A stretch of DNA of 64,000 nt, from NCBI RefSeq assembly GCF_016907875.1, contig NZ_JAFBCU010000001.1, forward strand, positions 1,302,001 through 1,366,000. The letters are read 5' to 3'. Of this stretch, positions 8,673 to 17,140 are shown piece after piece. Position 1 is the first letter of the stretch, and every line of letters begins with the position of its first letter. A program made the translations under genes and the position numbers. Under the pieces are notes generated by a model. The model did no database searches and was not told the DNA's origin. It saw only the letters and a program-made list of their open reading frames with translations. This DNA is from Arthrobacter roseus. Lineage in GTDB: Bacteria; Actinomycetota; Actinomycetes; Actinomycetales; Micrococcaceae.

Positions 8673-11600
8673 AAATTCGCCTCACGCTCCGCCGTGAGCC
8701 GCAGGAACCCAAAGATCTCGCCGTCACCGTTGACGGAATGGCGACTGTGGGAGACGTTGCGCACGAGCTGTACACCGCGGATCCGGGGCGAAGCTCAACA
8801 TCGGTTCCGGGAAGGCTGTCACTGAGCGTCGAGGAGGCGTACGTGGCAGGCGGCATGAAGGGCCGCACGCTCGACGCGGATATGAGTCTGTTTGATTCGG
8901 GCCTGCGCCCCGGGTCAACGGTAACTATCAGTCAGGTCAGCGACCAGTTCAACGTCCCCGGTCAGGACCGTGGCCCGGTGGTTGCCACGCTGCGCGTAGT
9001 CTCCGGCCCGGACGCTGGCAAGGAGTTTTCCTTGCCAGCTGGTTCGAGCTACCTCGGGCGGGACCGCAGCGCCGATATCCGCTTCCATGACCCCATGATG
9101 TCCAAGCGCCATGCCCGCATCAACATTGGCGAATCCATCGAGATCATCGACACCGGCTCTGCTAACGGTCTGCTCATGGGAGGCACGCGGATCAGCCGGG
9201 TTGCCCTGACCTCATCAGATGAAATCACCCTGGGCGACACCGTGATCAGCGTGGTCGCCCTGAGCCGGTCCGGCGCCTCCGCGAGTACCAACCCACTGGT
9301 GGAATTCAACCGTTCACCCCGTGTGATCCGCAACTTCCCACTTCGGGCCCGCCAGCTGCCCGAGGGTCCTAAACGACCGCAGAAGCAGAACTTCCCGCTG
9401 ATCATGATGTTTGTGCCGCTCCTCATGGGCGGTGTGATGTTCGCGGTGACGGGGAGTCTGTTCGCCATGATTTTCATGCTCATGATGCCCCTGATGTACA
9501 TCGGCATGTATATGGACCAGAAGCGGCAGGCAAAGATCGCGCTGCGCGAGGCCATTGAGCAGTTTGAGGGCGCCATGGAGTTCTTCACTCATGACATGGA
9601 GCGGTTGCAGAAAGTTGAACGCGCGGTCCGGCTGACTGAGGCACCGTCTGTGTCTGAAACTGTCGACGCGATCTATAAACTGGGACCTCTGTTGTGGACG
9701 CACCGGCCCGAGCACGAGGGGTTCCTCGGCGTCCGATTTGGTCTGGGCACTGCACTGTCACGAACCCCCATAGAGGCTGCCGCGAGCAACGACACCGTTC
9801 CCGAGTACATGGAGCGGCTACAGGCAGCAGCCGAGAGGTTCCGAATCATCCACGACGTGCCGATTGTTTCGCAGCTGCGCAGCTCCGGGGCCCTCGGTAT
9901 TGCCGGTCCCCGAGGAGCCGTCGACGATGTCGCTCGCGGTCTCGTGGTCCAACTCGTGGGTTTGCACTCGCCGGCCGAACTTGTCGTCACCTCGATGACA
10001 AGCGTGGAATCGCGCAAACGGTGGGACTGGCTACAGTGGCTCCCGCACGCTGGTTCCGTGCACAGCCCGATCGACGGCGACCACCTCGCTGCTGGTCCAG
10101 CAGCATCCGCCGCACTACTGTCGCGGCTGGAAGACCTCATCGAATCGCGGGGCCGCAGTATTGAATCTCGGGGCGTGCTCCGTGGCAAGGCTGGCCCTGA
10201 ATCCCCGCTCAAGATCCCTGCGCCGGTGTTGCCCTCAGTGCTGGTGATCGTCGAGGACGACGTCAGCGTGGACCGGCCGCGTCTAACTCGCATGACAGAG
10301 GTTGGGGCCGACGTCGGAATCCACGTGGTGTGGGTCGCAACGAGTGTTGCGTCGTTGCCGGCCTGCTGCCGCGATTTCATGAGTGTAGACGGCGAGAACG
10401 GAACAACCACCGGACAGGTTCGCATCGGTGAACTGACCTATCCGGTCAGCTGCGAAAGCGTAGACGCGGACGTGGCCGCGCAGCTGGCACGCATGCTGGC
10501 GCCGGTTACAGACATCGGACATCCTGTTGCGGACGATTCGGACCTTCCCCGGGCGGTGTCCTACGTGACCCTTGCCGGGCACGACATCATCGAAACAACC
10601 TCCCATGTGGCGGATCGCTGGCACGAGAACAACTCGGTGGCGGCAACAGCGGTTGCCAACCGGAAACATCAGGGTTCCCTCAGGGCACTGGTGGGCTCGC
10701 GCGGTGTGGAACCGATGTATCTGGACCTCAAATTGGAAGGCCCACACGCGTTGGTCGGCGGGACCACGGGCGCCGGTAAATCCGAGTTTCTGCAATCGTG
10801 GGTGCTGGGGATGGCCGCCGCCTACAGCCCGGACCGTCTGACCTTTCTCTTTGTGGATTACAAGGGCGGTGCCGCGTTTGCCGACTGCGTACAGCTCCCG
10901 CATACCGTAGGACTCGTGACGGACCTGTCCCCGCACCTGGTTCGTCGCGCTCTGACGTCCCTGCGCGCGGAACTTCACTACCGGGAACATCTGCTCAACC
11001 GTAAAAAAGCCAAAGACCTGCTCGCCATGGAACGTGAAGCGGATCCTGAGACCCCGCCCTCGCTGGTCATCGTGGTCGATGAGTTCGCCGCTCTGGCCAA
11101 TGAAGTCCCCGAATTTGTGGACGGCGTGGTTGACGTTGCTGCCCGTGGACGTTCTCTGGGACTGCATCTGATCCTCGCCACTCAGCGCCCCTCCGGAGTT
11201 ATCAAGGACAACCTGCGGGCCAACACCAACATGCGCATTGCCCTACGTATGGCCGACGCCGATGATTCCGAGGACATCCTCGGGGACAAGATGGCTGCCT
11301 ACTTCAGCCCGGGGATACCCGGCCGCGGCGCGGCAAAGACGGGACCGGGTCGCATCCAGGGGTTTCAGACCGGCTACGCCGGTGGTTGGACCACCAAGAC
11401 GCCACCGCGGCCGCGAATTGACGTGGTCGAAATGAACTTCGGATCCGGTCAACAGTGGGAACCGCAGGTGATGGCAGCTTCTGACGATGAGCCGGGAGGC
11501 CCCAACGACATTGCCCGGATCGTGGACAACGTGTCCATGGCCGCCGTCGAACTCGGGATTAGGAAGCCAAGGAAACCGTGGTTGGAAGAGCTGGCGGACA

Positions 11601-13102
11601 CCTACGATCTCGCGAAACTGCCTAATCCACGGACTGACGAAAAACTCTTGCTCGGTGTTGTCGACGACCCGGCGCATCAGGACCAGCCAACGGTCTACTA
11701 CGAGCCGGACGCGCAGGGAAACATGGCCGTCGTCGGCGCTTCGGGTTCGGGTAAATCCGCTGTCCTGCGCACCGTCGCGGTTGCCGCCGCGGCTACCGTA
11801 CGGGGTGGGCCAATCGAGATCTACGGCATCGACTGCGCCTCCAACGGCCTGCAAATGCTCGAGGAACTTCCACACGTTGGTGCGATCCTGAATGGGGACG
11901 ACGACGAGCGGATCGGAAGGCTGCTGCGGCACATCAAGGGCATTATCGACGAGCGTGCCGATACCTTTGCCCAGGTCAAGGCATCCACGATCGGCGAGTA
12001 TCGCCAGGCCGCTGGCAGACCGGACGAGCCGCGCATCCTGATTCTCGTGGACGGGCTCGGGGCGTTCCGGGAAAAGTACGAGTTCCGCAGTGGTATGAAC
12101 CACATGGACGTGCTGCAGCAGATCGCCACCGATGGCCGGCCTATGGGCGTCCATATTGTTGCTGCCGGTGACAGGCCCAACGCCATCCCGGCGTCGTTGT
12201 CCGCCACCATTCAGTGTCGTGTGGTGCTGCGCATGGCCAAGCCGGATGACTACATGATGATGGATCAGCCCGACGACGTCCTAAACAGTTCATCACCGCC
12301 CGGACGAGCGTTGTTGGGCAAGCAGGAAATGCAGATGGCCATCCTCGGCGGTAACGCCAACCTCGCGGTCCAGGCCCGGGAAGTGCACAAATTACGGGAT
12401 GCGATGATCCGTCGAGGCGTTCCGGAAGCAGCTGGCGTTCTCAGTCTCCCAGAGTCGGTGAACGTGGACGTACTGCCCGTGGGGAAGCCAGGCCACCCAG
12501 TCATTGGTGTGGACGATTACAACCTTGAACCGGCTTCCGTTGCCGCTACTGGTGCGTTTATGCTCACAGGGCCTCCCGGCTCGGGACGAACCGTTGCCCT
12601 CGTCACCATGGCCGCCGCGCTCAAGGCCTGTTCGCCTGGAACTAAGCGAATCTATCTGGGTTCGCGTAAATCGGGTATTGCGTCACTGCCGGTCTGGGAT
12701 GAGGCCTATGCGGGCACAGACGCGGTGGAGGAAGCATTGGAGCGAATCAAGAAGTACACGGAATTAGCGCCCGACGGCGCCGCCTACTTCATTGAGGGCC
12801 TCACCGAATTCACTGACACCGGCGCAGAAATGGACCTCAACTCTCTGGTGAGTCAGGCGGTCAAAGCGAACCAGTGGATTGTTGGCGAGGCCGAGACCTC
12901 CACGTGGTCGAGCGCTTGGACTCTTGCGGGTGCCTTCAAATCAGGTAGGCGTGGGCTCATGCTCAACCCGGGGGAGCTGGACTCGGACACGCTGCTCAAC
13001 ACGTCCGTGGGCAGGGTCAACCCACTCTTTGTCCCGGGCCGCGGTTACCTCATTGGCCGGGGAAAGGCCGTCAAACTGCAGGTCGCAACCACGTCTGTTT
13101 GA
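8669..13102 (+). CDS. FtsK/SpoIIIE-type secretion ATPase, EssC/EccC-like, with FHA domain
   Basis: The 1477-residue protein matches EssC (about 1480) in length and order. Residues 1-85 look ubiquitin-like (YukD/EsaB-like), 110-190 form an FHA domain (YLGRDRSADIRF, SKRHARIN, SANG), and two membrane helices lie at about 241-290. Three FtsK-type ATPase modules follow. Module 1 has a full Walker A (GGTTGAGKS, Lys704) and Walker B (VIVVDEF, Asp804). Module 2 has GASGSGKS (Lys1029). Module 3 has GPPGSGRT, with Arg1307 in place of the Walker lysine. EssC/EccC ATPases drive export of WXG100 proteins, and a WXG100 gene follows directly. The FHA domain links the motor to the kinase upstream. Confidence 0.93.
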   Translation: MKIRLTLRREPQEPKDLAVTVDGMATVGDVAHELYTADPGRSSTSVPGRLSLSVEEAYVAGGMKGRTLDADMSLFDSGLRPGSTVTISQVSDQFNVPGQDRGPVVATLRVVSGPDAGKEFSLPAGSSYLGRDRSADIRFHDPMMSKRHARINIGESIEIIDTGSANGLLMGGTRISRVALTSSDEITLGDTVISVVALSRSGASASTNPLVEFNRSPRVIRNFPLRARQLPEGPKRPQKQNFPLIMMFVPLLMGGVMFAVTGSLFAMIFMLMMPLMYIGMYMDQKRQAKIALREAIEQFEGAMEFFTHDMERLQKVERAVRLTEAPSVSETVDAIYKLGPLLWTHRPEHEGFLGVRFGLGTALSRTPIEAAASNDTVPEYMERLQAAAERFRIIHDVPIVSQLRSSGALGIAGPRGAVDDVARGLVVQLVGLHSPAELVVTSMTSVESRKRWDWLQWLPHAGSVHSPIDGDHLAAGPAASAALLSRLEDLIESRGRSIESRGVLRGKAGPESPLKIPAPVLPSVLVIVEDDVSVDRPRLTRMTEVGADVGIHVVWVATSVASLPACCRDFMSVDGENGTTTGQVRIGELTYPVSCESVDADVAAQLARMLAPVTDIGHPVADDSDLPRAVSYVTLAGHDIIETTSHVADRWHENNSVAATAVANRKHQGSLRALVGSRGVEPMYLDLKLEGPHALVGGTTGAGKSEFLQSWVLGMAAAYSPDRLTFLFVDYKGGAAFADCVQLPHTVGLVTDLSPHLVRRALTSLRAELHYREHLLNRKKAKDLLAMEREADPETPPSLVIVVDEFAALANEVPEFVDGVVDVAARGRSLGLHLILATQRPSGVIKDNLRANTNMRIALRMADADDSEDILGDKMAAYFSPGIPGRGAAKTGPGRIQGFQTGYAGGWTTKTPPRPRIDVVEMNFGSGQQWEPQVMAASDDEPGGPNDIARIVDNVSMAAVELGIRKPRKPWLEELADTYDLAKLPNPRTDEKLLLGVVDDPAHQDQPTVYYEPDAQGNMAVVGASGSGKSAVLRTVAVAAAATVRGGPIEIYGIDCASNGLQMLEELPHVGAILNGDDDERIGRLLRHIKGIIDERADTFAQVKASTIGEYRQAAGRPDEPRILILVDGLGAFREKYEFRSGMNHMDVLQQIATDGRPMGVHIVAAGDRPNAIPASLSATIQCRVVLRMAKPDDYMMMDQPDDVLNSSSPPGRALLGKQEMQMAILGGNANLAVQAREVHKLRDAMIRRGVPEAAGVLSLPESVNVDVLPVGKPGHPVIGVDDYNLEPASVAATGAFMLTGPPGSGRTVALVTMAAALKACSPGTKRIYLGSRKSGIASLPVWDEAYAGTDAVEEALERIKKYTELAPDGAAYFIEGLTEFTDTGAEMDLNSLVSQAVKANQWIVGEAETSTWSSAWTLAGAFKSGRRGLMLNPGELDSDTLLNTSVGRVNPLFVPGRGYLIGRGKAVKLQVATTSV

Positions 13103-13243
13103 GGCGTCGCACCATGGCCAGTTCTGCATGGGTGGCCCTGCATGGGTAGGGCTGCCCATCGACGGAACGGCCCAGCAGGGATAGATTTTTATTAGAAGCG
13201 CGGTTGGAAATGCTAACCGGCAGTCCGAAAGGCGGCGATAGAT

Positions 13244-13513
13244 ATGGCTAACATCACTCACGGTAATAACCCGGAACAGATGGCTCAGCTGAGCCAGCAG
13301 CTCAACAAGGGCGAGCAGGACATCAACTCCCTGGTCAAGACCCTCACGAGCCAGCTGAACCAGACCGCTTGGGAAGGCCCTGACGCCAAGAACTTCCGTA
13401 GCGACTGGGAAGGTCACCGCAGCTCGTTGACGCAGATCGCCAACAAACTCAGTGAAGTTTCCAAGATCGTCATGAAGAACAAGCAGCAGCAGGAACAGAC
13501 TTCCGGCGCCTAG
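13244..13513 (+). CDS. WXG100 (ESAT-6-like) secreted protein
   Basis: The 89-residue protein has the length, helix-turn-helix layout and central Trp-x-Gly motif (Trp43-Glu44-Gly45) of WXG100 proteins, which are substrates and structural partners of type VII secretion. No C-terminal YxxxD/E signal is visible. It is the only WXG100 gene in the window, so a homodimer, as in Firmicutes EsxA, is more likely than a CFP-10/ESAT-6 pair. A 141-bp leader separates it from the ATPase gene. The leader contains an AT-rich stretch at 13184-13195 and a small inverted repeat CGGTT/AACCG at 13201-13219, so it may have its own promoter. The ribosome site is GAAAGG. A terminator follows. Confidence 0.95.
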   Translation: MANITHGNNPEQMAQLSQQLNKGEQDINSLVKTLTSQLNQTAWEGPDAKNFRSDWEGHRSSLTQIANKLSEVSKIVMKNKQQQEQTSGA

Positions 13514-13531
13514 TCTCGGGTTTTACCGGAG

Positions 13532-13562
13532 AAAGGGCTCGCAGCATGGCTGCGGGCCCTTT
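13532..13562 (+). terminator. Strong intrinsic terminator after the WXG100 gene
   Basis: A 14-bp stem (AAAGGGCTCGCAGC paired with GCTGCGGGCCCTTT, one G-U pair) with a 3-base loop is followed by a T-rich stretch. It lies between convergent genes and may serve both strands, since the stem begins with AAA and ends with TTT. Confidence 0.9.
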
Positions 13563-13568
13563 CTACTT

Positions 13569-14108
13569 TTAAGGACGTAGCTGCGAGTACATATACATGT
13601 CCTGCCGCTTCCCACCGACGTCTTGCCAACTGTGCAACAGCCCTTCCCGGAGAAAGCCGCAAGTCTCGGCTGCCCGCCACGACCCTTCATTCCATGGCTC
13701 GACGTACAGCTCCAACCGATGCACACCTGCCTGGTCCAGTGCCCAATTGGTCAGTCCGCTCAGGGCATGCGTGACAGCGCCCTTGCGACGTTGGCTGGGC
13801 GCAACCCAGTAGCCAATGTTTGCCCGCCCTTGATCAAGGTCCTTCAGCCACAGGCCAATCTGTCCGATGGCCTTGTCGGAAACTGCTTCGGCTATGGCGA
13901 ATGAATAACCTGACCCGTCAGTGAGCCGCTGGTGCTGCCGCTTGATGAAAGCCAGTGCTTCCGCTTCAGAGCCGTTGGTGGGGACTGAGGTGATCAATGG
14001 AATCAGCGGGTCGCTGGATACTTCCTGAATAAGCGGGATATCGAATGAAGTAAACGATCGCAGCCGATAGGATCCGGCATCTATTTCGGGGAGGTCCAGA
14101 GTTCTCAC
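13569..14108 (-). CDS. GNAT family N-acetyltransferase, RimJ/RimL type
   Basis: The 179-residue protein begins MRTLDLPEIDAGSYRLRSF, typical of the RimJ/RimL group, and contains the acetyl-CoA-binding region near IGYWVAPSQRRKGAVTHAL and the LELYVEPWNEGSWRAAE motif. Such enzymes acetylate amino groups of proteins or small molecules; the substrate cannot be told. It converges on the WXG100 terminator and is not linked to that operon. It appears complete. Confidence 0.88.
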   Translation of the reverse strand: MRTLDLPEIDAGSYRLRSFTSFDIPLIQEVSSDPLIPLITSVPTNGSEAEALAFIKRQHQRLTDGSGYSFAIAEAVSDKAIGQIGLWLKDLDQGRANIGYWVAPSQRRKGAVTHALSGLTNWALDQAGVHRLELYVEPWNEGSWRAAETCGFLREGLLHSWQDVGGKRQDMYMYSQLRP

Positions 14109-14117
14109 ATTTCGACA

Positions 14118-14327
14118 CTACAAGAAGAAGTAGCCGTCACAACGTCGTGTTCGCGCCACCCCGCGGATCTGTGGTTCGCTAGGCAGGCTGATGGGCGCAC
14201 AGAGTTGGATGTCACAGTGCGTGCCGTTGCCTGCCTCTCGATCGACAAATTGAGGAATCAGCGCCAGGTACATAATGGCTGCCTTCGTATTCAGCAGGTT
14301 CGTCACGAGCCCTCGGGCGCCATAAAA
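14118..14327 (-). pseudogene. LysE/RhtB exporter fragment
   Basis: After a stop at 14330 the reading frame gives GLVTNLLNTKAAIMYLALIPQFVD, which matches the conserved mid-protein motif of LysE/RhtB amino-acid exporters (usually NLLNPKAALFYLA then PQFVD). The recognisable homology is only about 27 residues and the following 35 residues do not fit the family. Neither the N-terminal half nor the C-terminal helices are found nearby, so this is a deletion remnant. Confidence 0.6.
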
Positions 14328-14383
14328 TCAGTCATGTGCAAATCGTAGCTGGCAGCACCGACAGCCACCGCGGTTCACATCGT

Positions 14384-15306
14384 TTACCGCTCACTATCGG
14401 GGTTTCCTCCACGCCCAGATTCTTTCAGTGGCGTCCATCCCGACGGCAGCGCTGTTCCCATGTCACTACGCGCGGTGTCGGCCTCAGCAGACCAGCCCTG
14501 GACGACGCCGGTGTGAGTGAAGCCACCGCGGGCGATGCGAAAACCAACATCGGGATGGCTCATGCCGGGGGCGCCGCCGCGTCGGGTGGACGCTCGGACG
14601 CTCCATACAGGGTCCGCGTATCCTCCACCACGGAATACTCGATAATCGCCATATCGGGCGGGGTCCAAGAAATCCCAGCACCATTCCCACACATTTCCGA
14701 GAGTGTCGTAGAGGCCAAATGGATTCGCCACCTTCGAGCCCACCTCCTGTGCACGGTCCACCTCATCCAGTGCCGTCCACGCCACCTGGTTGAGCGGGCC
14801 GTAATGCGGGCCAGAGACCCCAGCACGACACGCATATTCCCACTCGGCCTCTGTGGGCAGTCGATAACCGGATGAAGAGTGCGCCACGTCACCTGACTCT
14901 CCTCGAGAGTGTAGGCGGGCGACAGCCCATCGTTCTGCGACGCCGCATTGCAGAACTGGATCGCTTCTAACCAGCTAATGTCCCCTGCTGGGCGTCGTGA
15001 ATCACACCCCTCACGGTCAACAACGCTTGCATAGTGCGCCTCAGTGACAGGGATGACACATAGCTCGAATGGATTGAGCTCCACTGTCCACCGGCGACGA
15101 CGACGAGCGTCATGCATCTCGACACAGCCAGCGGGAAGGGGTTGAAGGTCGAAGAGGGCCACCCGACCATTCTGCCATCGTGCCCTTCCCTGGGCAGGCA
15201 CGACAACGTGTCCTGGCACAGTGCAGGCTCGCGTTCGGTCGTTTGCTGCCCTGTATGCTCTGACTCGGAACTTCCAATCGATGAAGTTTGAAAATGGGCT
15301 TGCCAT
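14384..15306 (-). pseudogene. SUMF1/formylglycine-generating-enzyme-like protein, frameshifted
   Basis: Two overlapping frames together make one protein. The N-terminal part (from an ATG at 15306, or a GTG at 15162 that fits homology better) reads WTVELNPFELCVIPVTEAHY, then DISWLEAIQFCNAAS and AYTLEESQVTW. The C-terminal part in the second frame continues SSGYRLPTEAEWEYACRAG, GNVWEWCWDFLD, FRGGGY and GFRIARGG, all hallmarks of the family. The switch is needed near 14880-14892. Proteins of this family either oxidise a sulfatase Cys to formylglycine or use the fold for other roles. No sulfatase gene is near. It may be a true pseudogene or a base-call error. Confidence 0.75.
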
Positions 15307-15362
15307 CCTGCAGTAGATGCAGAGCTTTTTGGAGCCATTAGGCGTGTTCGGGGGATACCTTC

Positions 15363-16265
15363 TTGATTCGCGTTGCGGGCTTGAAAAAGACTTATCAAAA
15401 CATCACGGCGGTTGACAGTCTCTCCATGGAGATCCCTACAGGTAGTGTCTTCGCCTTTCTTGGCACCAATGGCGCAGGAAAAAGCACCACGATTTCCTGC
15501 ATGACTACAAATCTTCCCTTTGACGAGGGATCTATAGTCATCAACGGGAACACCGTCAGAACAGACGATGAGAGGATTCGTCGAGACATCGGCGTCGTCT
15601 TTCAGCAGTCCGTTCTGGATCCGTTGGCCACGCCCATCGAAAATCTTCGAATGCGGGCTGGCCTTTATGGCCTGGGGAACAGCACCGAGTCGCGAATTCG
15701 GGTGCTCACCGACCTAGTGGATCTGGGGGACTTCTCCGGTCGTCGTTACGGTTTGCTCTCCGGGGGACAAAAACGCCGGGTCGACATTGCCCGAGCACTC
15801 CTTCACAGCCCCTCCGTCCTGTTTCTGGACGAACCCACTGCAGGACTTGACCCGCAGAGCCGTGAGCAGGTGTGGGCCGCCATCGATACTCTGAGGGAGG
15901 AGCAGGGCCTCACCGTCTTCCTCACCACGCACTACATGCAGGAAACGGAAAACGCGGATGAAGTCGTCATTATCGACAAGGGTCGGCAGGTAGCGACCGG
16001 GACTCCTTCCGAGCTTCGGGCACGTTACAGCAGGAGTGTTCTGACCATCAAGACCGAAGCGCACGAACGCCTTGCACGAACCCTAACCAACCTAGGACTT
16101 AGTTTCGCAGCGAAAACTGATGTCTTCGAAATCGGCGTCGCCAGTACCGCCGACGCACTCAACGTCATCGATGCCCACCGCGAGTACATGTGCGACTTCG
16201 AATTACGACACGGGACCATGGATGATGTTTTCTTGGCGCTGACTTCAGATGGAAAGTCGACATGA
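15363..16265 (+). CDS. ABC transporter ATP-binding protein (drug/antibiotic export type)
   Basis: The 300-residue protein has Walker A GTNGAGKST, signature LSGGQKRR and Walker B VLFLDEPTAGLDP, plus a C-terminal regulatory extension as in DrrA-type exporters. The start is a TTG with a weak ribosome site. Its stop overlaps the permease ATG, so the two form a half-transporter pair that would assemble as two plus two subunits in the membrane. The substrate is unknown; this class often exports drugs, lipids or peptides. Confidence 0.92.
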   Translation: MIRVAGLKKTYQNITAVDSLSMEIPTGSVFAFLGTNGAGKSTTISCMTTNLPFDEGSIVINGNTVRTDDERIRRDIGVVFQQSVLDPLATPIENLRMRAGLYGLGNSTESRIRVLTDLVDLGDFSGRRYGLLSGGQKRRVDIARALLHSPSVLFLDEPTAGLDPQSREQVWAAIDTLREEQGLTVFLTTHYMQETENADEVVIIDKGRQVATGTPSELRARYSRSVLTIKTEAHERLARTLTNLGLSFAAKTDVFEIGVASTADALNVIDAHREYMCDFELRHGTMDDVFLALTSDGKST

Positions 16266-17140
16266 GGATAATTAGGCTTTTAGTGGCAAGAAATCTTACT
16301 CTGTTCTTTCGGGACAGAATGGGATTTTTTCTGTCCCTACTCTCTCCGATCATTCTTTTCGCCCTGTATGCCCTCTTCCTGGGCAATCTGCAGATCGAGA
16401 ATCTTCAGGATAATTTTCCCGCGGCAAGCTCAGACGATATTCAAGGATTCGTCGACTCGTGGGTGTTGGCTGGGATCATCATGATCACGACCCTCACAAC
16501 CGGCCTGTCCGCGCTAAACGTGTTCGTGGAGGACCGAACGTCCGGCCGCTTCAAGGACTTTTTGGTCTCTCCGGTGCGGCGAGGGCATCTTGTTGGCGGA
16601 TATCTTCTGTCGAGCTTTGTCATAGCAGTGCTCGTGAGCACAGTCATTCTCATCGTCGGACAGGTTTACTTGATCGTTGCGGGCCACCTTCCCGCTGCAT
16701 GGGCTGACCTGTTCAAGAGTTTTGGCTATATCTGTCTGCTCTCCGCGTCCTTTTCAGCGATTAGTTCGTTCACCGTGACCTTCATCAAAAGTTCAGGGGC
16801 TTTCTCCTCTCTTGGAACGATCGTCGGAACGATTATTGGTTTCTTGGCAGGGGCCTACATCCCTCTGGGGACCCTCCCGATCACGGTGACGAATGCCATC
16901 AATGTGCTGCCGTTTTCGCAGGCAGCCATGCTTGTCAGGGGTCCGCTAACCGAGCAGAGCATCAGCACTTTAGCCGACGGAGAAAGTCAGGCGGTTTCGG
17001 CCATGGATAAGTTCTACGGAGTGGATATCTCCGTGGCTGATTTCGCTATAACTGTGCCGATGGCAATAGCTGCGATGGTAGTGGTTCTCATCGTCTTCGC
17101 TGCCTTGGGAATGCTCCGGATCCGCACCCACATCCGGTAG
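16262..17140 (+). CDS. ABC-2 type transporter permease
   Basis: The 292-residue protein has six hydrophobic segments and the ABC-2 layout: an N-terminal helix after RDRMGFFLSLLSP, a loop containing EDRTSGRFKDFLVSPV, and a last helix ending GMLRIRTHIR. It overlaps the ATPase gene by 4 bp and is its membrane partner. It ends back to back with the AraC gene on the other strand, with no spacer. Confidence 0.9.
   Translation: MRIIRLLVARNLTLFFRDRMGFFLSLLSPIILFALYALFLGNLQIENLQDNFPAASSDDIQGFVDSWVLAGIIMITTLTTGLSALNVFVEDRTSGRFKDFLVSPVRRGHLVGGYLLSSFVIAVLVSTVILIVGQVYLIVAGHLPAAWADLFKSFGYICLLSASFSAISSFTVTFIKSSGAFSSLGTIVGTIIGFLAGAYIPLGTLPITVTNAINVLPFSQAAMLVRGPLTEQSISTLADGESQAVSAMDKFYGVDISVADFAITVPMAIAAMVVVLIVFAALGMLRIRTHIR

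Noticed and set aside
10283-12154. Two long minus-strand open frames inside the EssC-like gene
   Set aside because: They lie fully within conserved ATPase modules and have Arg/His-rich antisense composition with no motif.
13154-13172. Imperfect inverted repeat between the ATPase and WXG100 genes as a terminator
   Set aside because: The stem has mismatches and no T-run, and both genes act together, so internal termination is not supported.
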